A stretch of DNA of 64,000 nucleotides from Candidatus Bathyarchaeia archaeon (GCA_035283685.1 DATETJ010000009.1:186001-250000), one strand, 5' to 3'; shown: positions 35,142-45,152, counted from the stretch's first letter. Program-made: numbers and translations. The notes: generated from the sequence alone by a model not told the origin.

Positions 35142-35350
35142 AAGCAATAGAAAAAGAGGAAAAGAGAAACAGAATTGTTTCGCTTAGGCTCCAGTTGGCT
35201 TTCTTTTGCTCATGTAAATTAGCACAGTGACCCAGAGCTCAGATTTCTAACGCCAAGATATGTCGCCTCGTGAAATCGAGCCAACCATCATCAAAATGGC
35301 TGTGGAAAACTGGTGGAAGGAAAATAAGAGAGTGAGGTGTCATGAGGCGC

Positions 35351-36673
35351 CTATTTTGGCCTTGTTATTTGGACGTCTTTCATGAGTATGTATGGCGATA
35401 GTGATGGCGGATCTGCTTCTCCCCACCAGTGCACGTGTTGGCGTTCCTTGGATATGCCCGCGACATTGTTGAGCATTTGGAGCGCGTTGTCGCTTAAGCG
35501 TACGTCTTTCCATGATTGTGTGATTTCGCCGTTTTCTATGAGGAAGATGCCGTCTCTAGGTATCGTTGAGAAGTCTCCTTTAGCATAGTTTTGGAACCGA
35601 GTATACCACGTGTTTGTTAGGTACAGGCCGCGTTTCATGTCTTTGAACATTTCTTCTCTGCTCATGTCACCTGCGTCTAGTTCAAGGTTCCATGGACTCG
35701 GGAACACGAGTCCAGCGTTGCCTGTGGTTTCAGTTTTGAAGATCTTAGCTGTTGAGGTGTTGTGCACGAAGGTTTTGAGCATGCCTTTGTGGATTAACAC
35801 GTTTTCCTTCACTGGCGCTCCTTCATCGTCAAACACTCGATTGCTCATTGAATACCGAGCGGGAACGTCACGCATGGTTACCATATCAGACGCAACCTTC
35901 TGACCTAGTTTGTCAACGAAGATGGACATTTGAATCATCACGGCGTAAGCGGACGTCATGCCACCCCACGTTCCCAATAGCGCACCCGTGAACAATGGGT
36001 CGAAGATAATGTCGTAGCGTCCTTCTACTCCTGCTTTTGGCTTCTTCGCCATTTTAGCGATTTCTCCAGCTTTTTTGCCCGCTCTAGCCGGGTCGAAGCC
36101 TTTAGCGGTTGAGCTGCATTCAACACCATGTCCAGAGGCTTCTTGCTGAGAAAAGGCTCTGATCGATAATTCAATCGCCGATCGGCGGTCTTCGCCCGTC
36201 GGACCTTCAGAAGATGCCAGATAGACGTCTTCAAGCTTTGTGAATAGAATTCCTCCAGCGTTCAAGTCGGGTCCAGCTTCTTTGCGTGCGGCTTCTATGG
36301 ATTCATGAACATATTCTGCTTGATTCAAGTTCTCAAGAGACTTGTCCGCCTTGCTTCTTTCGTAGCGAAACTTGCCCTTGGCAACGCCGCCGTACATTGG
36401 ATTCTCTTTTGAAGCTTTTGCCAACTGATAGAGGCGTTTCATTGTTGCGTCAATGTCCTTGAAATCGTGTATCTGCGTTGCTACTAGACGTTTTTGCCAA
36501 GAAAGCGCCACATCGGTGACGTAGTCATTCCATGCTACTGTGATGTCCACTTCATTGTTGCTGAACCTTGTTTGACGGTAACGCCCTAACGTTGTTCTAG
36601 CGATGACTTCGTCTGCGCCAAGTGTTTTGCCTTTCTTAACGATTGCTTCAGTTTTTGCTAGTTGCTCGCTCAT
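35351..36673 (-). CDS. pmbA: TldD/PmbA family, PmbA-like subunit
   Basis: 440 residues. YDIIFDPLFTGALLGTWGGM, GAPVKENVLIHKGML and STAKIFKTETTGNAGLVFPS fit PmbA/TldE, the non-catalytic partner of TldD. Its start codon lies within the last four bases of tldD (36670-36673), a typical coupled pair. TldD/E complexes cleave unfolded or modified peptides. The 209-base gap to the left (35142-35350) holds only a 41-codon frame at 35260-35385 of doubtful value. Confidence 0.88.
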   Translation of the reverse strand: MSEQLAKTEAIVKKGKTLGADEVIARTTLGRYRQTRFSNNEVDITVAWNDYVTDVALSWQKRLVATQIHDFKDIDATMKRLYQLAKASKENPMYGGVAKGKFRYERSKADKSLENLNQAEYVHESIEAARKEAGPDLNAGGILFTKLEDVYLASSEGPTGEDRRSAIELSIRAFSQQEASGHGVECSSTAKGFDPARAGKKAGEIAKMAKKPKAGVEGRYDIIFDPLFTGALLGTWGGMTSAYAVMIQMSIFVDKLGQKVASDMVTMRDVPARYSMSNRVFDDEGAPVKENVLIHKGMLKTFVHNTSTAKIFKTETTGNAGLVFPSPWNLELDAGDMSREEMFKDMKRGLYLTNTWYTRFQNYAKGDFSTIPRDGIFLIENGEITQSWKDVRLSDNALQMLNNVAGISKERQHVHWWGEADPPSLSPYILMKDVQITRPK

Positions 36674-38088
36674 TTCACATACACCCCTCTCAACCTGATG
36701 ATGGGTCCACCAGTATAGACAGGGACGCCCTGCATGGGGTCACTCTTGCCGCAGGTAGCTGCGTTGTACTCAATCTTCTTGGAAACGGCGTCCACGGCGG
36801 TCCAGAAGATCTTTGTAGTAGTCTCGATGACGGGTCGAGCTATAGGATGCTTTAGCTCGCCCTTTTCGATCCAGTAAGCTTCGCGTCCTACGTAACGCTG
36901 GTTGAACCGTTTGTCGTCGATGTTCCATTCGGTGAACGATTTCATGTATATGCCTTGCTTAACGTCCTTGAAGATTTCTTCCTCGGTGAAGTCGCCAGGT
37001 TCAACAAACGTGTTTGCCATTCTCACAATGGCTTCGCGATCATAATTGTTAGCCCGTGAAGAACCGTTGCTTCTCGCTTTCAACCTTGCCCCAGTCTCGC
37101 GATTGTGCAAAAACTCGTTGATCACGCCATTTTTGTACAAGCATCTGCGCCCAGCCTTGATGCCTTCGTCATCATACTCGTAGTAGCCAAAACTATTCTT
37201 AACCGTGGGGTCATCAACGACAGTAACTGCTTCGCTGCCGATTCTTGTTCCCAACCAGAAGGACCCGCCTGGGTAGATGAACGATCGCCCTGCCTGACTC
37301 ATCTCTCTTCCCAAAATTCGGTCGGCTTCCATTGGGTGTCCACAAGACTCATGCGCCGCGATGCCCGCGACCTCACATCCGCAAACCAAATCCATCTTGC
37401 CGGGGTTGACAGCCTTGGCTTCTTTGATCACGCGCTGTAGCACTTTTGCTTCGTTAATCATCTGCTCACTCATTTTCCAGTGGTCGAGCGCTTCCCATCC
37501 GCCAGCATAGCCAAACTGCTTGTACGCCTGTTCTGGTTTGCCGTTTTCAACCACTGTTACGAAGGCGAAAGCGTTGATTCGCGGAACATACGATGAAATC
37601 ACCGAGCCTTCAGTGTTTGCAAAGTATTTTTCTACTAGATTTGAGCCGAAGTTGAGCATTCTCGATGGAACATTTATTCCCTGCGAGGTCAAGTCTTTGT
37701 CGATTTCTGCCATTGTTTCAATTCGGGTTTCAGACGATATGTTTGCTATCTTCTTTTTCTCCTCAGCTTTCCAGTTGGCTTTGACGCTTTTTTCTTCAGC
37801 AAACGTGATTTTTTCCATGCGTTTTGCCGTCTTAGCGAATTTGTGCGCCATGTCAACAATTGTTTTGGCCTCGTTCTTTGTCCACTTGTTAGTTGAAGCG
37901 AAGCCAATGCCACCGTCTGCTAGAATCCGCACACAGAAGCCGTCGTCTACTGATGAAACGTAGGCGTCTAAGAGGCCGTTTTTCATAACTAGGCCTTCTT
38001 GTTTCTCAGTGTGCGCTCTGACCTCTGCGTAGTCAACTTTCTTGCTTTGGGCATACGTTAATGCGAAATCTGCTATGTCTTTGTCCAT
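36670..38088 (-). CDS. tldD: Metalloprotease TldD
   Basis: About 472 residues. CEVAGIAAHESCGHPMEADR carries the HExxxH zinc motif of TldD, and a downstream Cys region (AATCGKSDPMQGVPV) completes the C-terminal domain. ATG 38088 follows GAGGGGAG with a seven-base gap; the frame extends to 38112 without such a site. Forms a heterodimer with the downstream PmbA-like product. Confidence 0.92.
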   Translation of the reverse strand: MDKDIADFALTYAQSKKVDYAEVRAHTEKQEGLVMKNGLLDAYVSSVDDGFCVRILADGGIGFASTNKWTKNEAKTIVDMAHKFAKTAKRMEKITFAEEKSVKANWKAEEKKKIANISSETRIETMAEIDKDLTSQGINVPSRMLNFGSNLVEKYFANTEGSVISSYVPRINAFAFVTVVENGKPEQAYKQFGYAGGWEALDHWKMSEQMINEAKVLQRVIKEAKAVNPGKMDLVCGCEVAGIAAHESCGHPMEADRILGREMSQAGRSFIYPGGSFWLGTRIGSEAVTVVDDPTVKNSFGYYEYDDEGIKAGRRCLYKNGVINEFLHNRETGARLKARSNGSSRANNYDREAIVRMANTFVEPGDFTEEEIFKDVKQGIYMKSFTEWNIDDKRFNQRYVGREAYWIEKGELKHPIARPVIETTTKIFWTAVDAVSKKIEYNAATCGKSDPMQGVPVYTGGPIIRLRGVYVK

Positions 38089-38229
38089 TTCGGTTCTCCC
38101 CTCGTGAATCATTGGATACAGTTTTGTAGAGGTAGAAAAGCTTTTTCCAAAAAGCGGCTTTTCATCTTGAAATTCGGCTCAGATCAGAACTCACATAACT
38201 GGTGCGCAAGGGACGAGTTGTTGTTTTTC

Positions 38230-38739
38230 CTACAATGAAGGCAACTTACGTGTCATTATGGCGGCGTCTTCGCCGTCAGCGTAATAGCCCTGCACTGTTC
38301 TTGAGGTGTCGAAGCCTAGTTTCTTGTAGAGGTTTATGGCAGGCGTGTTGCTGACACGTACTTCAAGGTAGCAGTCTTTAGCCTTGTACGTTCGCATGCG
38401 CACCATGGCTTCGCGAATCAGAGCTTCGCCCACGCCCCTCCGTTGGTATTGGGGCAAAACAGCGACTGAAATGACATGCCCACGTTTGGTTATGCCGAGC
38501 AAGCCGAAGTCTGGAAGCCCGGTTTCTATGCGGCACGTAATGTAGCCTACAATTTCAGTAGCAACTTCAGCTACGACGAACGCTTCGGGATAGCGTTCAT
38601 ACAGTTCCATGAAGAAGTAGGTAGAGTAGTTTTCTGGCAGGCACACCTGGTTGATATGCATGACTTTCTCCAAATCGTCCGGTTGGAAGCGCCTCAACGT
38701 GAACGTTGTTTGAACCATTTGCGTGCCATCTGACTTCAT
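38230..38739 (-). CDS. rimI: RimI/Ard1-type N-alpha-acetyltransferase
   Basis: 169 residues with one GNAT domain: HVISVAVLPQYQRRGVGEALI is the acetyl-CoA loop (QxxGxG) and LEVRVSNTPAINLYKKLGFD is the typical RimI/Naa10 motif B. Archaeal homologues acetylate protein N-termini. It is often found near KEOPS genes, as here at 5 kb distance. Confidence 0.85.
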   Translation of the reverse strand: MKSDGTQMVQTTFTLRRFQPDDLEKVMHINQVCLPENYSTYFFMELYERYPEAFVVAEVATEIVGYITCRIETGLPDFGLLGITKRGHVISVAVLPQYQRRGVGEALIREAMVRMRTYKAKDCYLEVRVSNTPAINLYKKLGFDTSRTVQGYYADGEDAAIMTRKLPSL

Positions 38740-38759
38740 TGGTTAATTACTGCTTTGAG

Positions 38760-40049
38760 TTAAGCGTTTTGTACTGGCTGTTCAGATGTTTGAATAATGG
38801 GCAGAGTGATATTTCCATGCGGCATCACCCAAACCCTTGCATCTTTGCCCACAATATCGAAAGCGTCTCTTAAGGCGTCATTTAACGCTCTAGCCGTTCG
38901 AAGTCTGAAAGTTCCAACAGCATGGTAATCGGGCAAGGTAGAAACCAGGATGACTTGAACTCGTTGCAGTGCTTTGACCAAGTAGTACGCTTTGTGCCCG
39001 CCTAGTTTGAAATGACGCTTGATTTCGGTTTCCATTTCTTTCGGATCTTTGAACTTGGTCATCCAGTCATAGAAGATTTCGTTGCCATGACCATCCGGGC
39101 ATTCAGCCACCCAAATAATTGCTCCGCCTCGTTTCGTGGCTTCTAGCGCGTTTTCCAGTCCTTTGTGTGCTTGGTAAAGGTCAATGTCGTGTGGATGTCC
39201 ACCTGAACTCGCAACAACTATGTCTGCTCTTCGTTCGATTTGGACTTTGTACATCTCGTCGACTAGTTTGACCCCTTCGGAGAACGCTTGTACGAGATCG
39301 CCGGCGAAGGCTTTGACGATTTCGTTCCTACTGTTGGTTACAGCGTTAACGATAAAGTCAGCCTTGGCTAGTCTGGCTGCCTCAACCATGTCCTCATGCA
39401 CAGGGTTGCCCTCCAACACGCCAGTTTTTGCTTTTGGGTTCAGAATCATAGCGTGATTGTGTTGGATTGTTTCCTCTCCTGAGACAGCTGGCAGCACGCT
39501 TTTTCTTCCGCCACCGTAACCAGCATAATAATGCAGTTCAATGCTGTTTGTCAGGATGCGAAAGTCAGCTTCCGCAAAAACTTTGTTGACGTAAACTTTG
39601 TTCAGATGCGTTTTGGTTCTACTTAAATAGACTAGGTCTTTGGCTTTGCAGTCATGGCTTACTGTTTTGATTCTTCCGAGGGTTTCTTCGCCTAGGATGA
39701 CTTTCTGTTCCTCAGGCTTTGGTGCTCTGTGGGTTCCGCATCCGAAAACTATTGTTATGTCGGAATCCGGGATGCCTGCTTTGTTCAAGTCTTCGATGAC
39801 AGGTGGCAAGATCAAATGGCTGGGTGTGGAGCGGGTTTGATCGTTAACCACAATGACAACTTTGCTGCCTGGATTGACCATTTCAGCTAGCCGTTTAGTT
39901 CCGATCGGTTCGTTTAGCGCTCGCGTAATTTCTGCCTTTGGGTCTTTGACGCCTTCTTTTTCTTTCGGTTCAATGTTGCCCAAATAGTTGCGTGTTGGAA
40001 TGCGTGCGCAGATCTCGGTTTTACCGTAGGGCACCCAGATGTCAACCAA
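38760..40049 (-). CDS. LarA-like nickel-pincer racemase family protein
   Basis: 429 residues. VIVVNDQTRSTPSHLILPPV, FGCGTHRAPKPEE, ELHYYAGYGGGRKSVLPAVSG and ASSGGHPHDIDLYQAHKG are the conserved blocks of LarA/DUF2088, in which His and Lys residues bind the nickel-pincer cofactor. LarA proper racemises lactate; archaeal relatives act on other 2-hydroxyacids. No larB/C/E cofactor genes are nearby, so substrate and cofactor status remain open. Confidence 0.85.
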   Translation of the reverse strand: MVDIWVPYGKTEICARIPTRNYLGNIEPKEKEGVKDPKAEITRALNEPIGTKRLAEMVNPGSKVVIVVNDQTRSTPSHLILPPVIEDLNKAGIPDSDITIVFGCGTHRAPKPEEQKVILGEETLGRIKTVSHDCKAKDLVYLSRTKTHLNKVYVNKVFAEADFRILTNSIELHYYAGYGGGRKSVLPAVSGEETIQHNHAMILNPKAKTGVLEGNPVHEDMVEAARLAKADFIVNAVTNSRNEIVKAFAGDLVQAFSEGVKLVDEMYKVQIERRADIVVASSGGHPHDIDLYQAHKGLENALEATKRGGAIIWVAECPDGHGNEIFYDWMTKFKDPKEMETEIKRHFKLGGHKAYYLVKALQRVQVILVSTLPDYHAVGTFRLRTARALNDALRDAFDIVGKDARVWVMPHGNITLPIIQTSEQPVQNA

Positions 40050-40180
40050 GGCTGCTTCCTTCTTTCTGAAATGTAAGTGGATTATGAAAGATTAGGATTT
40101 CTTTTAAACATAGCGGAATGACCGCTTTCATCTGAAAGTTACAGTGGCAGCAAAGAAAAAGAGAAGGTGTGAAGGCGGGT

Positions 40181-41344
40181 TTATTTGCCCACTGCTTCGG
40201 CGTCTACCAATCCATGGCCGAACATTATGTCGAGTCCTGGGTCTCCTAGGTCTTCGGCTTCGTCGAACATGAGTTGAACTATTTCTGAGCTCGTCATTTC
40301 AGGGTGTGCTGCAAGTGCTAAGGCTGCTGATGCGCTCACATGCGGGGTGGCCATGCTTGTGCCGCTCCATGTTGCGTATTGTCCTCTAAGATAGGTTGAT
40401 GTTATGCGTGAGCCAGGTGCTGCCAGGTCGATTTCGGGTCCGCGGTTGCTCCAGCTGGTTATCTGGTCAGTCATGTTCATGGCTGAGACAGCTATTACGA
40501 AGGGCAAAGCGGCTGGATAGATCACTGCGCCTCCTTCGTTGCCCGCGGCTGCAACTAGGATTATGCCCATATCCCACGCCTCGTGAAGCATTTCATCCTC
40601 AGCTTGGGAGTAGCCACCGCCGTAGCTCATGGACACCACCTGTATGTTGTTGTTTAGGTCACTATCAAACCAAGTGTTGATGACAAAGTCATAGGACTCC
40701 AGCAAATCTTTGAGTTGGAGAATGCCGCCCGCAGAAGCCTTGATTATCCAGAGGTCGATTCTTGGTCCCACACCGATTACGCCGATTTCATTGTTGACAG
40801 CTGCTATTGTGCCTGCAACGTGTGTGCCATGTCCGTAGTGATCGTCAACTGTGTCCGCTTTTGGCGGCACCGCTGAGAATACGCCTTCAATATTACCTAT
40901 CAAATCGGGGTGATCTGGGTCCACGCCCGTGTCGATTATGGCGATGTTGGTGCCTTCGCCTTCGTTTCTGTGCCACACTCGATCAGCGTCTATGCGGTCG
41001 ACGCCCCAAGGCAAAGTTTGAGGAGGCTGCACACTGCCCGGTTTTGCTTGAACCTCGTTTAACCGTCCTTGAATGCGCCTTTCCTTGTCGGTTTCAACGT
41101 AGGCTATGTTTGGATTTGTTCGCAAAACGTCAACTGACGCAGCGTCTACGTGAGCTGCAAGGGCAGGTATTGATTTGTAGGTTTTTAGGATTTGGCCATT
41201 TGCTTTCGCTATTGTTTCGGTGTCGATTTTATCTTTGAATCGCACTATGATTGAAACCTTGTCAGTTGCTGGCCTCAACGCGATTGCTGAGGAGATGAAG
41301 ATGCCGAATAGGATCAACGCTAGAAGTAACGCCTTCAGTTTCAT
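40181..41344 (-). CDS. Secreted subtilisin-like serine protease
   Basis: About 387 residues from ATG 41344 (GGAGA eight bases upstream; the frame extends to 41410). Signal peptide (ALLLALILFGIFISSAIA), an inhibitor-I9-type propeptide (VSIIVRFKDKIDTETIAKAN), and the S8 catalytic triad: AIIDTGVDPDHPD (Asp), HYGHGTHVAGTIAA (His) and WSGTSMATPHVSA (Ser); the oxyanion Asn is in VAAAGNEG. No C-terminal anchor. Likely a secreted protein-degrading enzyme. Confidence 0.93.
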   Translation of the reverse strand: MKLKALLLALILFGIFISSAIALRPATDKVSIIVRFKDKIDTETIAKANGQILKTYKSIPALAAHVDAASVDVLRTNPNIAYVETDKERRIQGRLNEVQAKPGSVQPPQTLPWGVDRIDADRVWHRNEGEGTNIAIIDTGVDPDHPDLIGNIEGVFSAVPPKADTVDDHYGHGTHVAGTIAAVNNEIGVIGVGPRIDLWIIKASAGGILQLKDLLESYDFVINTWFDSDLNNNIQVVSMSYGGGYSQAEDEMLHEAWDMGIILVAAAGNEGGAVIYPAALPFVIAVSAMNMTDQITSWSNRGPEIDLAAPGSRITSTYLRGQYATWSGTSMATPHVSASAALALAAHPEMTSSEIVQLMFDEAEDLGDPGLDIMFGHGLVDAEAVGK

Positions 41345-41453
41345 TTCCAATCTCTCCAACAAAGATGTTGAATAAGGCTGCAGAAGAACGTTTCGGCTAC
41401 AATGCTCCATATGTTGACGACTAGGAAAAAATGTTGAATGGCGTGGCGCACAA

Positions 41454-41711
41454 TCAGACTATCTTGTACACGGAGTCTGTTTCTCGAACGTGCTCTTTGA
41501 CCTTCAACCCGATGCTTTGGCCTGCTTTCGCCGCCTTCACGTTTTGGTGTTCGATCTGCATAGATTCGACTGTCTGCTCGAAATCTGTGGTTGGACCCAT
41601 AATGCGTATCTTGTCTCCAGCAGAGAGCGGCGCCGTCAACTCAACTACAGCCACACCTATTTTGGTGAAGTAATGCGTGACTTTGCCTATCTCCTGAGGC
41701 TGTTCTTCCAT
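41454..41711 (-). CDS. EF-Tu domain-2-like small beta-barrel protein
   Basis: 85 residues from ATG 41711 behind GGGTGG. The sequence IGVAVVELTAPLSAGDKIRI, then SMQIEHQNVKAAKAGQSIGL is that of the translation-factor domain-2 beta barrel, here standing alone. Such proteins occur widely in archaea next to U32 peptidases or alone. Function unknown; an RNA- or protein-binding role is inference. Confidence 0.75.
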   Translation of the reverse strand: MEEQPQEIGKVTHYFTKIGVAVVELTAPLSAGDKIRIMGPTTDFEQTVESMQIEHQNVKAAKAGQSIGLKVKEHVRETDSVYKIV

Positions 41712-41800
41712 GTTTGAGTTCCACCCTCTGAACAATAAGAGTGAATGGCAACGCATATAACGCTTATCAGAAGAGCTTGCATTTGCAGAGATGATCGCAT

Positions 41801-42127
41801 ATGACCTTGACTTTGCAGGATGCGCAACATGCTTCATGGAAGATTTTCCGTAAGATCAATGATAGACTGGGAGTTGAGAACGGCAAAAGCCGTGACGCAT
41901 TTGTCATTGTCGCCGACTTGCTTGAAGAGGCGGGAGAAGTGGCAGCTGTCGTCAAAGGTTTGGAGAGCTTTAGGCCTCCTAACGAAAGGAAGCCCAAAGA
42001 GACGTTGGCGAAAGAGTTGAACGATGTGCTCTATTGCGTGTTTGTTTTGGCCGAGCATTACGGACTCGATTTGGAAGAGAGTTTTTTGGAGCAGGTGAAC
42101 GACCACCTGCTGAGGTTGCTCACCTAA
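41801..42127 (+). CDS. MazG-like nucleotide pyrophosphohydrolase
   Basis: 108 residues in an all-alpha fold: ADLLEEAGEVAAVVKGLE and ELNDVLYCVFVLAEHYGLDL supply the ExxE...ExxD metal site of the MazG superfamily. It probably hydrolyses a (d)NTP to the monophosphate. Single-domain length fits the archaeal/bacterial short MazG group rather than tandem MazG. Confidence 0.85.
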   Translation: MTLTLQDAQHASWKIFRKINDRLGVENGKSRDAFVIVADLLEEAGEVAAVVKGLESFRPPNERKPKETLAKELNDVLYCVFVLAEHYGLDLEESFLEQVNDHLLRLLT

Positions 42128-42249
42128 AATCCTGCTGGCTTGGGCTGAGGATTTCTTAAATCTGAATTCTGGTTTCATAAAGCAGAAAATTGTCCCAGTG
42201 CGTTAAAGTGAGAGAATTGTGGAACCCGAAACTGGGAGGACGAAACGAA

Positions 42250-42483
42250 ATGAAGATTGGCTTGAACCGACGCGAGCTTCACTTGTTAAAGCTCTGGTGG
42301 TTGAGTTGCGAAGATATGATGATACCTGAAGGTAGTTGTACATTATGCGAGTTCAAGGACGAGTGCCTTGTAATCAGGAAGAAGCTTTACGGCAAGGACG
42401 GCGGAGCCAAGAGCAAAGATGCAAATGGCGAGTACGTCTACGTGCCGGAAGCTGAAGAACAGGTCCTCCCTCAACCAGCTTAA
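42250..42483 (+). CDS. Small cysteine-containing protein
   Basis: 77 residues from ATG 42250 with GGGAGGA eight bases upstream; the frame extends to 42190 without support. LSCEDMMIPEGSCTLCEFKD carries three Cys, with a fourth in DEC directly after, possibly a zinc site, and the C-terminus is acidic. No family recognised. Confidence 0.6.
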   Translation: MKIGLNRRELHLLKLWWLSCEDMMIPEGSCTLCEFKDECLVIRKKLYGKDGGAKSKDANGEYVYVPEAEEQVLPQPA

Positions 42484-42554
42484 TCCATTCTGAGGATTTT
42501 CTCAAGCTCGGAAGAATGTACTGCGGGTTGGAAGCAAGCGGCAGATCTACGCCT

Positions 42555-42917
42555 CTACTCCAATCTACGTTTGCTTGTTTTCGACAGTATTGAGGCGATT
42601 TCGCGGGCTTCGTCGATTACCAGCACGGATTCCTTCAGTTTCTCAAAATATTTCATCGCTCGCAAGGTTTTGAAAACCGCAAAGCCTCTGTCATTGATTG
42701 CATAGACGCTCTGGTTGCTGTTCAGGAATCTGCGTTTCTCAACTATGCTGTTTGAGACTAGAAACTCCATGCGGCGTCTCAGTTCAGGCACTTCCATGTG
42801 GATTTTGGCGGCGATCTTGTCTATTTTTTGAGGTCGCTCCACCAATACTTCAAGGATGTTGAGGTATTTGTCGAGTTTGGAAGGCGGCATAGGGCATGCC
42901 CTTGTTTTCTTGTTCAA
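42555..42917 (-). CDS. Winged-helix transcriptional regulator
   Basis: 120 residues, possibly starting at the ATG 42890 (MPPSKLDKYLNIL). ERPQKIDKIAAKIHMEVPEL and RRRMEFLVSNSIVEKRRF form the HTH and wing, and a C-terminal helical segment could dimerise. Resembles archaeal HTH_45-like regulators. GGGCATGCCC, a 10-bp palindrome at 42892-42901, lies just before the ATG and could be an operator. Confidence 0.65.
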   Translation of the reverse strand: MNKKTRACPMPPSKLDKYLNILEVLVERPQKIDKIAAKIHMEVPELRRRMEFLVSNSIVEKRRFLNSNQSVYAINDRGFAVFKTLRAMKYFEKLKESVLVIDEAREIASILSKTSKRRLE

Positions 42918-43130
42918 TGGCTATTGGGATAAATGATTTCAGAATTTAGAATACGAATCCAAAACGAGTATTCTGTGCAAGCTTCGGGCATGAAAGAAAT
43001 CGATATCTTTGCGGGCAAAGTTGCCGTTGTACTTAATTCATCCGCACTTGCGATATAGCTGTATCCATGTCGAACAATGAAACAGTTGTCTTTATTATGT
43101 ATTAATACTCAATATTAGTAGGGTCCAGTT

Positions 43131-43487
43131 ATGAAAGTGGAAAACGCTGTTATAGAAAAAGTGGACGAGGCCCAAGCGCAGGCTCCAGAGCGGAAGCAGG
43201 AAGCAGAAAAGCCCGCCAACGGGTCGGGCATGAAGGCTGTTTTAATGAAGAAAGGCGAGTACCATCTCTCCAACAGCATTGTTCTACCTTCCCTCGACCT
43301 GTGCCTAATAGGAGAACAAGACACAATTCTGGTTCCGGGAGATAATGTGCTTCCGATTCTCGGAGTTGGAAACAAGGACATTAAGTGCTCTAAATGTGGC
43401 TATATCTTAGCTATGAAAATAAAGCGACCTCAACTGCAGAACCTTGCAATTAAATGCCCTTCGTGTGGCAGCGTGAACCGATTCTAG
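43131..43487 (+). CDS. Zinc-ribbon protein
   Basis: 118 residues. A disordered Ala/Glu/Lys-rich start is followed by a short beta-rich part and a C-terminal zinc ribbon CSKCGYILAMKIKRPQLQNL...CPSCGSVNRF. ATG 43131 follows an AT-rich promoter-like tract (TATTATGTATTAATAC, ~43092-43110). Possibly a nucleic-acid-associated protein; function unknown. Confidence 0.65.
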   Translation: MKVENAVIEKVDEAQAQAPERKQEAEKPANGSGMKAVLMKKGEYHLSNSIVLPSLDLCLIGEQDTILVPGDNVLPILGVGNKDIKCSKCGYILAMKIKRPQLQNLAIKCPSCGSVNRF

Positions 43488-43505
43488 AAGAAGCTTGAGT
43501 GTGCC

Positions 43506-43778
43506 ATGCTTCGCGCAACCGCTGAGGACAAGGATGACGTATTCATTGAGAACCTTAACACCGCCCTCTTTCTCTTACTAGGAATCCTTGCAGTAGCAGC
43601 CTCAGTGATTCTGCTCGGCTACTCAGCGTTCATTGCTGTCTCCGGTCAACAATTCTCAGAGGGTCTCTTGACCACATCTGGGTTTGCATCATTGCTGCTC
43701 GTGATAGGTTTAGGGTCAGTGCATTTGTTTCGAAGGAGAAGACAGCTCAGAAAAAAGAGAGCTGACTCAATCTTCTGA
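43506..43778 (+). CDS. Small two-helix membrane protein
   Basis: 90 residues: two membrane helices (ALFLLLGILAVAASVILLGY and FASLLLVIGLGSVHLF) and a strongly basic tail RRRRQLRKKR on the inside. Probably cotranscribed with the zinc-ribbon gene 18 bases upstream. Unknown function. Confidence 0.6.
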   Translation: MLRATAEDKDDVFIENLNTALFLLLGILAVAASVILLGYSAFIAVSGQQFSEGLLTTSGFASLLLVIGLGSVHLFRRRRQLRKKRADSIF

Positions 43779-43779
43779 G

Positions 43780-44952
43780 TTAAGACGCGTCTTTCAAGGG
43801 TGACATTACTCCTCCGGCAGTTCTCTGGTTCAGTGGAGTCATCGAGTGGCATTGTTTTGTTTTGACCTGCTTTCCTAAGGTGAATGCGCCAACGCTTCTT
43901 GCCTTTGAGTGTATTTCATTAAGTATGTCTGATTTTACGTTGCTCAGGAGCAGTATCTTGATGAATGGTTCTTCGAGGTCCCAGATTCCGATGACTCGTC
44001 CGTCGAGTAGAATGGTTGATGTGGCGTTGCCGGAGCGGTCGAAAACGAAATTGTGGTGTTCAGGGTTGAGGTAGCGCTCTCGGTCTTTGTATCCCATCAG
44101 GTAGGGATCAAGGCTGGGCAGAATGCTTACCACAGGGTTTCTGGGCGGCTTGCTTGAAAGCAATGAGGATTTGTCTGAAGAGGCTACTAGGAAGTCTTAT
44201 TTCAGGCCAGCGACTTCAATGTGAGTCATCCTGTTTTTCATGTCACTGATCATTTGTGTGACTTGGCGTTTTGGGAATCCTGTCCACCAGCAAACATCGT
44301 TCTCCGTGGCTGGCCCGAAGGAGGCTATGTATTGTTTCACGATGTGTTCTCGTGCTTTTTCTTCGTTGTCTGCTTTCAGGTTTATGTCTGGGAAGTGTTC
44401 GTTGAACAAGTAGTACGTGTGGAGGTTGCTTTTCCATCCTTTTTCTGGAGGCCCGCGGATCAATAGGAATTGGTCGCACATGAGGTTCAAGATTGGCGAG
44501 AGGTTGAGGGTCGTGTCTAGTTCGTTTCTTAGTTGTTTTGTGGTCATTTTTCTGCCTTTGAGGGTTTCTATGACTTTCTTTGAGGTCTCTTCATATTGCT
44601 GTTGGGTGATTCCCAAGTATCTGCAGTATTGTGTGGATGTAAGTTGGAGTGTTTTGATGGTTGCAGCGTATGCAGTTGGAATCATGTCTTTTGAGAGGAT
44701 GTGTACTGTTTGCCTCACAAAGCGAATCTTGCCTAGTCTTCTCCTAGAATAGAGTTCGTGGTCCAAGGTTCGTTGTTGGAAGTTTCTCGTTCGTGCAAAC
44801 AATGAGAGGTAGGGCGTTGTGGGGCTGGTAGCGTGCAGACCGATTAGGTCTTTGACGATTTGGACAACGTCGTTTGTCTTGGCTCGGTCGGTCAGATGCT
44901 GCTTGGACAGCACGTAAGTGTTCAATTGGCGTAGGCTCAGTTTGCTCAGCAT
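43780..44952 (-). pseudogene. AlkZ/YcaQ-like winged-helix gene broken by one TAA
   Basis: One frame of 391 codons, full length for the HTH_42 (AlkZ/YcaQ DNA glycosylase-like) family. LIGLHATSPTTPYLSLFAR, FVRQTVHILSKDM and FGPATENDVCWWTGFP lie before an in-frame TAA at 44197-44199; ILPSLDPYLMGYKDRER and NATSTILLDGRVIGIWD lie after it. AlkZ itself removes interstrand-crosslinked bases. Everything else is intact, so inactivation is recent, or the stop is an assembly error. Confidence 0.78.
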
Positions 44953-45152
44953 GTTCTCACTTGTTGGCGCTTGTTGTGTTGTCGAATCTGGCTTAATATG
45001 CTGTGTAGCACGACCTAATTTCCATTTTGGGCGGGAGGTACTGGCTTAGCTTCTTAACACTTGCATGAGCAAGTTGGAACCAAGTATCCACGCTTTGAGA
45101 AGTCTTATTTTTTCTGAACTCTATTCTAGGATGTGGAGGGGTGATGTGATAA

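Noticed and set aside
35260-35385. 41-codon + strand frame (MSPREIEPTIIKMAVENWWK)
   Set aside because: Looks protein-like but overlaps the pmbA 3' end, has no ribosome-binding site, and matches no family I recognise.
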